A stretch of DNA of 11,459 nt, taken from assembly GCA_022615275.1 (NCBI GenBank), contig JAKEHA010000189.1:1-11459 (forward strand), given 5' to 3'. This DNA is from Candidatus Latescibacterota bacterium (lineage in GTDB: Bacteria; Krumholzibacteriota; Krumholzibacteriia; WVZY01; JAKEHA01). This document shows, one piece after another, positions 1 to 7,194 of this stretch. The position numbers were made by a program, and so were the translations under genes. The notes under the pieces were generated by a model. It did not search any database and was not told where the DNA came from. It saw only the letters and a list, made by a program, of their open reading frames with translations. Positions within the stretch are counted from its first letter, which is position 1; every line of letters starts with the position of its first letter.

Positions 1-447
1 GCGGACGACAACGAGAACGTCAAGATGCCGATCAACGAGCCCGCGTCGGGGCTCAAGAAGTCGCAGATCCAGGAATACGTCGAGTTCAACTCGGGCGCGG
101 GCGTTCAGCACATCGCGATGTCGACCAACGATATCATCGGGACCATCCGGCAGCTCGTGGCCAACGGCGCCGAGTTCTTGACCGTCCCCGATTCGTACTA
201 CGAAGAGCTGCCGAAGCGCGTCGGCGACATCGACGAGGAGATCCCGACGCTGCGCAAGCTCGGCATTCTGGTCGACCGCGACGACAGCGGCTACCTGCTG
301 CAGTTGTTCACCAAGCCGGTGCAGGACCGCCCCACACTCTTCTTCGAGTTGATTCAGCGCAAAAACGCGCGCTCGTTCGGGAAGGGCAACTTCAAGGCCC
401 TCTTCGAGTCGATCGAGCGCGAGCAAGCGCGCCGCGGAACGCTGTAA
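1..447 (+). CDS. hppD: 4-hydroxyphenylpyruvate dioxygenase, C-terminal part (5' end outside window)
   Basis: This is the 3' end of a gene whose reading frame is open from base 1; 148 residues are visible of a family usually 350-400 long. The enzyme is a cytosolic non-haem Fe(II) dioxygenase of the vicinal-oxygen-chelate fold that converts 4-hydroxyphenylpyruvate to homogentisate in tyrosine breakdown. Family signatures are visible: the MPINEPA strand, the GVQHIAM motif whose His (codon 109-111) is an iron ligand, the FLTVPDSYYEEL segment, and FFELIQRKN near the end whose Glu (codon 346-348) is another iron ligand. The C-terminal gating helix (GKGNFKALFESIEREQ) is intact. The first His ligand and the N-terminal domain lie upstream. 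The stop overlaps the ribosome binding site of homogentisate dioxygenase, so the two enzymes of consecutive steps are translated from one transcript. The assignment is firm; the ATG at 25 is internal, not the start. Confidence 0.96.
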   Translation, partial: ADDNENVKMPINEPASGLKKSQIQEYVEFNSGAGVQHIAMSTNDIIGTIRQLVANGAEFLTVPDSYYEELPKRVGDIDEEIPTLRKLGILVDRDDSGYLLQLFTKPVQDRPTLFFELIQRKNARSFGKGNFKALFESIEREQARRGTL

Positions 448-461
448 AGGAGTTAGGACAT

Positions 462-1616
462 ATGCCCGTCTACATCCAGCGAGGAAAGATTCCGCACCGG
501 CGGCACACCGTGTTCAAGAGCCCGCAAGGGAACCACTATTACGAAGAGCACATCAGCCGCCTCGGATTCTCGGACATCTATTCGAACGTGTACCACGTGC
601 ACATGCCGACGCGTGTGGCCAAGGTGGGGAAGTTTCGCCCCATCACGCTGGAGGCGCTGGAAGGCGAGCATCGCCATCGCCACCTGAAGAGCTTCGAGCT
701 GAAGCCGGACGGCGACTGGGTCACGGGACGGCGCCCGATGATGTTCAACAACGACCTCATCCTGGGCACCTCGAGCCCGGTGCGCGGCACCGCCGACTAC
801 TTCTACAAGAATGCGACCAGCGACGAGGTACACTTCGTCCACAAGGGGAAGGGCGTGCTGGAGAGCATGTTCGGGCGCCTTCCGTTCGACGAGGGGGATT
901 ACGTCGTCGTCCCGCGCGGCGTCATTTACAAGATGACGTTCGAGAGCGACAACAACCGCGTGTTCTTCGTGGAGTCGTTCGGGCCGGTCGACTGGCCCAA
1001 GAAGTACCGCAACCAGTACGGCCAACTGCTCGAGGACGCGCCCTACTGCGAGCGCGACATTCGCCAGCCGGAGTTCGTGGAGGCGACCGACAAGGTGGGC
1101 GAGTTCCCGATGCACATTCGCCTGCGCGGCGGCATCCAGGAGTACCTGTGGGGCCACCACCCGTTCGACCTGGTGGGCTACGACGGCTTCTACTACCCGT
1201 GGATTCTCAATATCAAAGACTACATGTCGAAGGTGGGGCGCGTGCATTTGCCGCCCCCGACGCACCTCACCTTCACCGGTCCGGGCTACGTGCTGTGCTC
1301 GTTCTGCCCGCGTCCCTTCGATTTCGAAGAGGGTGCCGTGCCGATTCCGTACGCGCACTCCAACGTGGACAGCGACGAGGTGATCTACTACGTCGACGGG
1401 AGCTTCATGAGCCGCAAGGGCATCGACGTGGGTTCGATCACGCTGCACCCGTACGGCATCCCGCACGGGCCGCAGCCGGGACTGCTGGAGGCGTCGCTCG
1501 GTGCGAAGGAAACGGGCGAGTTGGCCGTCATGGTCGACACCTTCAATCCGCTCAAGGTGACGAAGGTGGTCACGGGCATCGACGACGCCAACTACCCGTA
1601 CAGCTGGCAGTACTAG
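462..1616 (+). CDS. hmgA: Homogentisate 1,2-dioxygenase (short bacterial form)
   Basis: This 384-residue cytosolic cupin-fold enzyme opens the ring of homogentisate to give maleylacetoacetate, using Fe(II) and O2. It is complete and belongs to the short bacterial branch, not the roughly 430-445-residue human/Pseudomonas type. The N-terminus (MPVYIQRGKIPHRRHT) and the central YVVVPRGVIYK cupin strand are typical. The expected metal-site motifs are present: HSNVDSDEV, with His299 and Asp305/Glu306, and GIPHGPQPG, with His335. The assignment of individual ligands is by family analogy. The ATG at 462 is supported by AAAGGAG at 446-452, which overlaps the HPPD stop codon, with 9 bases of spacing. 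The position directly behind HPPD gives the substrate-product link. Confidence in function is high. Confidence 0.95.
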   Translation: MPVYIQRGKIPHRRHTVFKSPQGNHYYEEHISRLGFSDIYSNVYHVHMPTRVAKVGKFRPITLEALEGEHRHRHLKSFELKPDGDWVTGRRPMMFNNDLILGTSSPVRGTADYFYKNATSDEVHFVHKGKGVLESMFGRLPFDEGDYVVVPRGVIYKMTFESDNNRVFFVESFGPVDWPKKYRNQYGQLLEDAPYCERDIRQPEFVEATDKVGEFPMHIRLRGGIQEYLWGHHPFDLVGYDGFYYPWILNIKDYMSKVGRVHLPPPTHLTFTGPGYVLCSFCPRPFDFEEGAVPIPYAHSNVDSDEVIYYVDGSFMSRKGIDVGSITLHPYGIPHGPQPGLLEASLGAKETGELAVMVDTFNPLKVTKVVTGIDDANYPYSWQY

Positions 1617-1644
1617 TGCGCGCGTCCCGCGCCGAAGCGGCAGC

Positions 1645-2271
1645 ATGATCATCGATCCGGCCACGACGCCGAAGACCGAGTTCTATCCCTGGCTGATTCG
1701 GTGCATCGTGCCGCGCCCGATCGCGTGGGTGTCGACTATTTCGCGCGAGGGCGTGCCCAACCTGGCGCCTTTCTCCTTCTTCACCGCCATCTCGACCGAA
1801 CCGCCGACCCTGTGCTTCGCGCCCGGCCGTCACGCCGTGACGGGCCGCAAGAAGGACACCCTGGTCAACGTCGAGGCGACCGGCGACTTCGTGGTCAACG
1901 TGGTGCCCGAAGATCTGGCCGAGGCGATGAACGAAACCGCGACCGACTTCCCGCACGGGATGAGCGAGTTCGAGGAGGCGAGGTTGACCCCGGTTCCGGC
2001 CGAGCGGGTCAAGGCCCCGCGCCTGGCGGAATCACCCATCCACTTCGAGTGCGAGCGCTACGAGATCGTCCAGATCGGGCCCGACGGCGTGGGGGGCGGG
2101 GCGCTCGTGATCGGCAAAATTGTCCTGCTCCACGTCGACGATCGCGTGATCGCCAACGGCAAGGTCGACTACGAGCTGTTTCGGGCGGTCGGGCGCATGG
2201 GCGGCATGGAGTACGCACGCACGCGCGACCGGTTTCAGATGGCCCGCAAGAAGTACACGCCGCGCTCATAG
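1645..2271 (+). CDS. Flavin reductase-like FMN-binding split-barrel protein
   Basis: This is a 208-residue protein of the flavin-reductase-like (flavoredoxin/DIM6-NTAB type) family. Such proteins bind FMN in a split beta-barrel and act as flavin reductases or as electron carriers; the substrate is not visible from sequence. The N-terminal family pattern is clear: PRPIAWVSTI at residues 25-34, then NLAPFSFFTAIS, then a TLVNVEATGDFVVNVV strand-helix-strand. The C-terminal half keeps the GKIVLLHVDD barrel strand. The start is the ATG 28 bases after the homogentisate dioxygenase stop; its ribosome binding site is weak, so expression probably depends on the upstream genes. The context suggests a role linked to aromatic catabolism, but this is inference; it has none of the features of maleylacetoacetate isomerase or fumarylacetoacetase, the enzymes that would come next in the pathway. 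Confidence 0.85.
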   Translation: MIIDPATTPKTEFYPWLIRCIVPRPIAWVSTISREGVPNLAPFSFFTAISTEPPTLCFAPGRHAVTGRKKDTLVNVEATGDFVVNVVPEDLAEAMNETATDFPHGMSEFEEARLTPVPAERVKAPRLAESPIHFECERYEIVQIGPDGVGGGALVIGKIVLLHVDDRVIANGKVDYELFRAVGRMGGMEYARTRDRFQMARKKYTPRS

Positions 2272-2276
2272 CGGCG
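2258..2276 (+). terminator. Weak GC hairpin over the stop of the flavin reductase gene
   Basis: CGCCGC at 2258-2263 and GCGGCG at 2271-2276 form a 6-bp all-GC stem with a 7-base loop that contains the stop codon. It is followed by a modest pyrimidine run (CATTCTTCCT) and not a true T-tract. It may contribute to ending the catabolic operon, but it falls short of a convincing intrinsic terminator. Confidence 0.25.
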
Positions 2277-2309
2277 CGCGCATTCTTCCTCACGGTTGCG
2301 AATTGCATC

Positions 2310-2324
2310 GCGTCGTTGCGACGC
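2310..2324. repeat. Inverted repeat overlapping the putative -35 box
   Basis: GCGTCG and CGACGC are perfect complements separated by TTG. The repeat overlaps the TTGCGA -35 candidate at 2316-2321, so a protein bound here would compete with sigma-70 RNA polymerase. The same TTGCGA hexamer also occurs 20 bases upstream at 2296-2301. An operator is plausible; it could also be chance in GC-rich DNA. Confidence 0.3.
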
Positions 2325-2344
2325 CTCGTCGCGCTCCTTATATA
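2316..2344 (+). promoter_or_regulatory. Candidate sigma-70 promoter
   Basis: TTGCGA at 2316-2321 and TATATA at 2339-2344 are spaced by 17 bases, each matching 4 of 6 consensus positions. The TATATAAG run stands out as the most AT-rich stretch of the intergenic region. It would start transcription near 2351, giving a leader of about 220 bases before the first pilin gene. The existence of a separate sigma-54 element downstream makes it either an alternative promoter or a promoter for an unrecognised transcript. Confidence 0.45.
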
Positions 2345-2532
2345 AGCGCGAACGGGTGTCTGCGCGGTCGCGCGCCCCCCTTCTCGGCAACTATTTCTCC
2401 CCAGTCTGGCACTGATCGAGGCCTCCGCAGTTTGCACTGGCCGACACGCGGGTTTTCACCCGGCGGTTTTCCAGAGGTGGTCGTGGATTCTTCCAAGAGG
2501 CCCGGAACGTGCGAAAAGCGTATCCGACGACG

Positions 2533-2548
2533 TGGCACATGGATTGCA
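2533..2548 (+). promoter_or_regulatory. Sigma-54 (RpoN) -24/-12 promoter of the minor pilin operon
   Basis: The sequence reads TGGCAC, five bases, TTGCA. This is an exact match to the sigma-54 core consensus, with the invariant GG (2534-2535) and GC (2546-2547) separated by the required ten bases. Predicted transcription start is about 2559, 13 bases before the ATG at 2572. Pilin genes in several type IV pilus bearers are controlled by RpoN with the PilS/PilR two-component system, so the match also makes biological sense. It lies inside the region that would be coding if the pilin started at the GTG at 2509, which argues for the later start. Confidence 0.7.
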
Positions 2549-2571
2549 CCGAGGGGACCGGGGGGCAATTT

Positions 2572-3000
2572 ATGTGCAAGTCGCGCAACAGACTGAACCA
2601 CGCAGGCTACACGCTCTCGGAGCTGATGATCGTCGTGGCCGTGATCGGCATACTGGCCGCTATCACGGTGCCTTCGTTCTCGGGCTACCTCAAGAGGACG
2701 CGTGTGGTCGGGACGCGGAATCAGCTGATCACCGACTGCTACCTCGCTCGCTCACTGGCGATCGCGCGCCGCGAAACCATCACCATGGTGTTCAGCGCGG
2801 ACCAGTATCAGCTCGTCAACGGCGGCGGGACCGTCTTTCGGACCACGCCGGCGCAGAACGGTGTCACCTTCAACGCGAGCGACGACCCCAACTTTTATGC
2901 GTGGGGATTGGCTGACGCCGTCGACATCGCGATCGACGGTCCGTCCAATTCGACGGACGTCAGCCTTTCACCCACGGGAGTTGCCAGCCATGGCTATTAA
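2572..3000 (+). CDS. Type IV minor pilin, FimT/FimU (GspH-like)
   Basis: This is a 142-residue pseudopilin-like protein, expected in the inner membrane until assembled into the pilus-initiating tip complex. It has a type III signal: a short basic leader ending HAG (Gly12), then YTLSELMIVVAVIGILAAITVPSF, so the mature protein starts at Tyr13 with the conserved Glu at +5 (Glu17) and a continuous hydrophobic helix. The body carries the GspH/FimT hallmark, a helix with SLAIARRETITMVF, and ends with the LSPTGVAS strand. The ATG at 2572 is preferred because it has a G-rich ribosome binding site (2560-2565) and a normal short leader, and because the sigma-54 promoter ends at 2548; the in-frame GTG at 2509 and ATG at 2539 would give unusually long leaders. 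It overlaps the next gene by 11 bases. By position it corresponds to FimU of Pseudomonas. Confidence 0.88.
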   Translation: MCKSRNRLNHAGYTLSELMIVVAVIGILAAITVPSFSGYLKRTRVVGTRNQLITDCYLARSLAIARRETITMVFSADQYQLVNGGGTVFRTTPAQNGVTFNASDDPNFYAWGLADAVDIAIDGPSNSTDVSLSPTGVASHGY

Positions 3001-3364
3001 TCGCGAGCCGAACACGCACCGTCGCGAGGAGGGCTTCAGCCTCGTCGAGCTGATGGTCGCACTGGTCATTCTAACCATCGGGTTGCTCCCGCTTGCGTTC
3101 GTGCAGACGCGCGCCCAGCAAGACGTGTTCGACTCGGGCCGCTACACCGAGGCCTTGACGATTGCGACGCTCGAGATGGAGCAGACCAAGAGCTTGGGCT
3201 TCGGCGTCGCCGCGACCGACACCGGCACGGTCGACAACTACACGTGGATTCGCGACGTGCAGAACGTCACTCCGACGCTCGATCAAATCACGGTCAGCGT
3301 CTCCTGGAACGAGCGAGGCACGCCGCGGGTGGTTCGCATCATCAACCGGCTCTCGGACCGGTAA
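2990..3364 (+). CDS. pilV: Type IV minor pilin, PilV-like
   Basis: This 124-residue protein has a 15-residue hydrophilic leader ending REEG, cut by prepilin peptidase before Phe16, then FSLVELMVALVILTIGLLPL with Glu at +5 (Glu20). The ILTIGLLPL pattern in the N-terminal helix and the ALTIATLEMEQTKSLG segment after it are typical of PilV/GspI-type minor pilins. It is short for PilV, with a compact C-terminal sheet ending in RVVRIINRLSDR. The start ATG lies within the last codons of the upstream pilin (11-base overlap), with GGGAG at 2976-2980, so the two are translationally coupled. It is expected to join the FimU, PilW and PilX homologues in the priming complex beneath PilY1. Confidence 0.88.
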   Translation: MAINREPNTHRREEGFSLVELMVALVILTIGLLPLAFVQTRAQQDVFDSGRYTEALTIATLEMEQTKSLGFGVAATDTGTVDNYTWIRDVQNVTPTLDQITVSVSWNERGTPRVVRIINRLSDR

Positions 3365-3370
3365 CAAGCC

Positions 3371-3964
3371 ATGGACAAGCACCTTCAGAAGATTCGAAAC
3401 GCGTTCTCGGACAACCGGGGTATCACCCTGGTCGAGCTGGTCGTCACCGTGATCGTTCTCGGTATCGTCCTGCTCGTCGTCAACCAGGTGTTCTTCTCGA
3501 CCACGCGCATCTACGGCAGCACTTCGACGCGCGCGAACCAGCAGATGAACGCGCGCGCGGGCGTCTCGGTCATGATCACCGAGCTGCGCCCGGCGGGCTC
3601 CGACCCCGCCGAGCAGGGCATCCAGGGCGTACTGGCCGCGCAGAGCGACACGGTGCACGTCCAGGCCGATTTGAGCGGCGACGGCGCCATTCAGACCGCG
3701 GAACCGTCCGAGGACATCATGTACTTCTACGACGCCGGCACCCAAGCAGTCATGCGCGACCCCGGCACGGGGCCGGAAGTCATGATTCCCAACGTCACGG
3801 CGTGCGCGTTCACTTATTTCGACGTGAACAACCAGCCCCTGGTTGCTCCGCTCGCGGGCAACCAGTTGGAACTGGTCAGATCGATTGGTATCGATATTAC
3901 GACGCAAACGGATCAGGGCGGTCAAATGACCGTTTCTACTCGCGTCGCGCTGAGGAACGGATAG
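3371..3964 (+). CDS. pilW: Type IV minor pilin, PilW-like
   Basis: This 197-residue protein has a 17-residue leader ending in NRG, followed by ITLVELVVTVIVLGIVLLVV; the mature chain would start at Ile18 with Glu22 at +5. Size, order and the segment TRANQQMNARAGVSVMITELRPAGSDP fit the PilW/GspJ-type minor pilins, where this part forms the alpha-helical spine leading into the globular domain. The C-terminal strand (GGQMTVSTRVALRNG) closes the beta-sheet. It starts 6 bases after the pilV stop with no clear ribosome binding site of its own, so translation is probably coupled. It would act in the inner-membrane-assembled tip complex that initiates the pilus. Confidence 0.87.
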   Translation: MDKHLQKIRNAFSDNRGITLVELVVTVIVLGIVLLVVNQVFFSTTRIYGSTSTRANQQMNARAGVSVMITELRPAGSDPAEQGIQGVLAAQSDTVHVQADLSGDGAIQTAEPSEDIMYFYDAGTQAVMRDPGTGPEVMIPNVTACAFTYFDVNNQPLVAPLAGNQLELVRSIGIDITTQTDQGGQMTVSTRVALRNG

Positions 3965-3991
3965 CACCGGAATCGTGGGAAAGGAGCAGAC

Positions 3992-4459
3992 ATGTTGACG
4001 TTGGTTCGAAACGAACGTGGTGGCGCGCTGGTAACGGCGTTGTTCTTCATCACGGGCCTGACCGCGATCGCGGCCATCATCGTGTTCATCACGGGGTCGG
4101 AGCGGAAGGTCGCACACAACGAGTACACGCACACGCGTGCGTTCAACTCGTCGGACGCCGGAAGCGAGGATGGCATCAATTTCATCCGAATCCTGAACGA
4201 GGCGCCTCTGGATGCCGACGGGACCAAGATCATCGACCAGGATACGTACACGACTCTGTACGATCCCAATGCGTCCACCCAGGAAGAGAACAAATTTCAA
4301 TACGACGTCACATTGGACGGAATGGGGCCTAGGCCCGGATGGGACCAGGATCGCTACGTCTTCGGCGACTTCACAGTCGATGCCGAGGGTGCGAGCGCGA
4401 AAGCGAGCTCGAGTGTGATCGAGGTCCAGGCCACGCGGCGCTTCGAAACGGGGTATTAA
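3992..4459 (+). CDS. pilX: Type IV minor pilin, PilX-like
   Basis: This 155-residue protein begins with a short basic leader (MLTLVRNERG) and then GALVTALFFITGLTAIAAIIVF, the pattern of the PilX N-terminal family. Unlike its three neighbours it has no Glu at +5 of the predicted mature chain (Thr15 stands there). That is expected for the PilX/GspK-like subunit at the very tip, which has no subunit above it to neutralise. The region after the helix (HTRAFNSSDAGSEDGINFI) matches the conserved 'A-x-AG-E-x-A' zone of PilX proteins in diverged form. A good ribosome binding site (AAGGAG, 3981-3986) precedes the ATG by 5 bases. It stops 2 bases before the pilY1 start. Confidence 0.82.
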   Translation: MLTLVRNERGGALVTALFFITGLTAIAAIIVFITGSERKVAHNEYTHTRAFNSSDAGSEDGINFIRILNEAPLDADGTKIIDQDTYTTLYDPNASTQEENKFQYDVTLDGMGPRPGWDQDRYVFGDFTVDAEGASAKASSSVIEVQATRRFETGY

Positions 4460-4461
4460 TC

Positions 4462-7179
4462 ATGCGTAACCAACATTTCTTCGGTATCGGTACTTGCATC
4501 GTCGCCTTGGCATGCGTGTTCGTGGGGGCAGTTTCGCTCCTGCCCGCGCAGGCCCAGGTGTGCGAGCTGCCCCTGTTCATTCAAACCGGCAAGGTCGACG
4601 CGAACGTCGTCTTCCTGTTCGACAGCTCGGGCAGTATGAACGACGCGATCACGCACGACGCCTACGACCCGAATGTCGCGTACACCGGTACGTTGAACAG
4701 GACGGCTGAATACGAAGTCGCCAGCGACGGGTGGTACAGCCGCCGGAGCTTCAAAACCGGCGCGCCGCTGACGCCGACCGCCTACCTGGTCAACAGCGAC
4801 CAGGGCGAGAACGGCGTCTACACGGGCAACTACTTGAACTGGGTGTTCCAGTACGCCACCTCGACCCAGCGGGCTGAGATCCCCCGCTTCACGCGCGTCC
4901 AGATGGCCAAGGCAGCCGTCAACGACATCATCACGAACATGAGCAGCAACGTTCGCTATGGCGTATACAAGTTCAACGGCAGCACGGGCGGTCTGCAGGT
5001 GGCCGCGCTCGGGACGGATGCGGCCACGATCATCTCGAATGTCAATTCAATTCGAGCCACCGGCTGGACCCCGCTGGGAGAGTCGATGGTCACGATCGCC
5101 CAATATTTCGAGACTGACACGAGCGCCATTCAGTACGACTGTCAACGCAACTTCGTCGTCGTCGTCACGGACGGTTACCCGACGCAGGACGTCACCGTTC
5201 CCAACAAGTACAAGGATGCTTCTATGCCCGTGGGCACGTGCACCAGTATCGGTGCGCCCAATCCGGACAGCGACGAATGCTCCCAGTATCTGGTTCACCT
5301 GGCAAAATGGATGCGTACCAACGACATGCGTACTCCGTCGTCTCCCGCCGGTGACATGCCCGGTGTTCAGTACGCCAATACCTACACCGTTGGCATGAAC
5401 ATCGACGCGCCCGTGCTCGATTGGGCGGCGAATGAAGGGGATGGAGCCTACTTCGTCGCCAACAACGCGGCGCAGCTGTCCAACAGCCTCCAGAACGTGC
5501 TGCGGGACATCGTGAACCGTATTTCCTCCGGCGCGGCCGTCGCGGTCGTTTCGACCGAAGGCCAGGCGGACGATTATCTGTATCGAGGTAAGTTCTTCCC
5601 GGGTTCGTGGCAGGGCTACCTGGAAGCGTTCGTCCTCCCGTACGAGACCGGCGAGCTGCCGGCCTGGGAGGCAGGCGATCTCTTGAGCCAGCGCTCGCCC
5701 AGCTCGCGCACCATCTTCACGTCGGTCAACGGCGTGCAGCAGGACTTCACGACCGGCAACGTGGGCAACCTGCAGTCGGCGATGGGTGTCGCGACCTCGA
5801 CGATCGCGACCAACGTTATCAACTGGACGCGCGGCGAGACGGTGGCGGGTTACCGCGACCGCAGTGGTTGGATCCTCGGCGACATCGTCGAGTCCGCGCC
5901 GGTCACGGTCGGCCGACCGAACTTCGTTTATCGCTTCAACAACTATGCCGCGTTCCGTTCGGCCTATGCGAACCGCGAGCGAGCAATCTACGTGGGCTCG
6001 AACAGCGGTATGATGCACGCCTTCCTGGCCGAGACCGGCGAGGAACTGTGGGCGTACATTCCCACCGAGCACTTGAGCCTGTTGGACGACATTTCGGCAA
6101 CCAACTATTGCCACAACTTCTCGGTCAACGGCACGCCGCGTGTAACCGACGTCTATGTCAGCGGCGAGTGGAAAACGGTGCTGGTGGGCGGCATGAAACA
6201 GGGCGGTAACAACTACTTCGCCATCGACGTCACCGACCCGCGCAACCCCGAGTTCATGTGGGAGAACGCCATCCCCGAAGTCAACGAGTCGTGGTCGCAG
6301 CTCGAAGTGGCCCGCGTGAAAGAGCTCGACAAGTTCGTGGGCTTCGTGGGCTCGGGCCCGAACGACGCCGGTGACGCGTACTTCGTGGCGTTCGACATGG
6401 AAGACGGAGCCGTGATCGAGGTGGACCTGTTGAGCTCGACGCCCGGCGTCATGAATATGTCGACGGCGTGCACGGCGATCGACCTCGATTTCGACGGCTA
6501 CGACGACGTCATGTACATGAGCGACCTGGCCGGCCACCTGTGGCGGTATGACCTCACGGGCAGCACCATGGACAAGACGCTGCTGTTCCAAACCGCCGGT
6601 CAGCCGATCCAGGCTCAGCCCATCGCGACCGTGGACATCGACGGCAAGGTGCTGCTGTACTTCGGTACCGGCCGCTACGTCGAAAGCGACGACTTCCAGA
6701 CCCAGGAAGTGCAGTCGTTCTATTGCATCATCGACGACCACGGCGGCCTCGAAGTCTCGCGCTCGGAACTGGTCGATCAGACGAACACGATCAACCCGCT
6801 CGACAACTTCAAGGGTTGGTTCATCGACCTGGTGGAAGCGCCGGGTGAGCGTATCGTCGAGCCGGACGCCTTGGTGTCGGGAATCGTGTACTTCACTTCG
6901 TTCGCCCCGAACGACGCGATCTGCACGACCGGTGGTCAGTCGTTCCTCTACGCAGTCAAATTTAGAAACGGTGCGGCGTTCGACGACGACGACGACGATT
7001 CGAACGACGGTACCAACGGCCGTGTAACCGACCTCGGCGACGGTATTGCGACCAAGCCGGTCATCGACATCGTCAACGAGAAGATCCTGGTCCAGGGCAG
7101 CGACACGCGTATTCACGTGGAAGACACCCTGGGCGACCTCCGCTTGCTCACCGTCCGTTCGTGGCGGCAGCAGTACTAG
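4462..7179 (+). CDS. pilY1: PilY1-type tip adhesin with VWA domain and C-terminal beta-propeller
   Basis: This 905-residue exported protein is predicted to sit at the pilus tip, held by the minor pilins, and to act in adhesion and mechanosensing. A signal peptide covers about residues 1-32 (cleavage near AQAQ-VC). A von Willebrand A domain follows directly: MIDAS motif DSSGS at 54-58, the MIDAS Thr in TGWTPLGE at 200-207, and VVVVTDG near 233-239. The C-terminal half is the PilC/PilY1 beta-propeller, seen in AIYVGSNSGMMHAF at 508-521 and GGMKQGGNNYFAIDVTDPRNPEF. A calcium loop reads D674-L-D-F-D-G-Y-D681, followed by the usual MYMSDLAGHLWRYDL. A second DxDxDxxD loop lies at 842-849. It is shorter than many PilY1 proteins (about 1000-1160 residues) and has no RGD. 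The ATG at 4462, 2 bases after pilX, gives the natural signal peptide; the frame extends 41 codons further upstream but only inside pilX. Confidence 0.93.
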   Translation: MRNQHFFGIGTCIVALACVFVGAVSLLPAQAQVCELPLFIQTGKVDANVVFLFDSSGSMNDAITHDAYDPNVAYTGTLNRTAEYEVASDGWYSRRSFKTGAPLTPTAYLVNSDQGENGVYTGNYLNWVFQYATSTQRAEIPRFTRVQMAKAAVNDIITNMSSNVRYGVYKFNGSTGGLQVAALGTDAATIISNVNSIRATGWTPLGESMVTIAQYFETDTSAIQYDCQRNFVVVVTDGYPTQDVTVPNKYKDASMPVGTCTSIGAPNPDSDECSQYLVHLAKWMRTNDMRTPSSPAGDMPGVQYANTYTVGMNIDAPVLDWAANEGDGAYFVANNAAQLSNSLQNVLRDIVNRISSGAAVAVVSTEGQADDYLYRGKFFPGSWQGYLEAFVLPYETGELPAWEAGDLLSQRSPSSRTIFTSVNGVQQDFTTGNVGNLQSAMGVATSTIATNVINWTRGETVAGYRDRSGWILGDIVESAPVTVGRPNFVYRFNNYAAFRSAYANRERAIYVGSNSGMMHAFLAETGEELWAYIPTEHLSLLDDISATNYCHNFSVNGTPRVTDVYVSGEWKTVLVGGMKQGGNNYFAIDVTDPRNPEFMWENAIPEVNESWSQLEVARVKELDKFVGFVGSGPNDAGDAYFVAFDMEDGAVIEVDLLSSTPGVMNMSTACTAIDLDFDGYDDVMYMSDLAGHLWRYDLTGSTMDKTLLFQTAGQPIQAQPIATVDIDGKVLLYFGTGRYVESDDFQTQEVQSFYCIIDDHGGLEVSRSELVDQTNTINPLDNFKGWFIDLVEAPGERIVEPDALVSGIVYFTSFAPNDAICTTGGQSFLYAVKFRNGAAFDDDDDDSNDGTNGRVTDLGDGIATKPVIDIVNEKILVQGSDTRIHVEDTLGDLRLLTVRSWRQQY

Positions 7180-7194
7180 AAGGGTGGTACGAAC

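Larger units (their letters stand above)
2272..2571 (+). promoter_or_regulatory. 300-base control region between the catabolic and pilin operons
   Basis: No gene is supported here. The region holds a likely sigma-70 promoter (2316-2344), an inverted repeat over its -35 (2310-2324), a second small inverted repeat CGGGT/ACCCG at 2449-2453 and 2458-2462, and a sigma-54 type promoter (2533-2548). The stretch between 2347 and 2532 is the right distance upstream of the latter to hold enhancer-binding-protein sites, but no specific site can be named from sequence alone. Confidence 0.6.

Noticed and set aside
2406..2421. A second TGGCAC (2407-2412) that could begin another sigma-54 promoter
   Set aside because: The -12 position reads GAGG where TTGC is required, so the invariant GC is absent.
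2509..2571. Upstream GTG (2509) or ATG (2539) start for the first pilin
   Set aside because: Either would give a leader of 23 or more residues, long for a prepilin, would place the sigma-54 promoter inside the gene, and lacks a good ribosome binding site compared with the ATG at 2572.
4339..4461. 41-codon upstream extension of pilY1
   Set aside because: The extension lies wholly within pilX in another frame, is Arg/Cys-rich, and would bury the natural signal peptide that starts at 4462.
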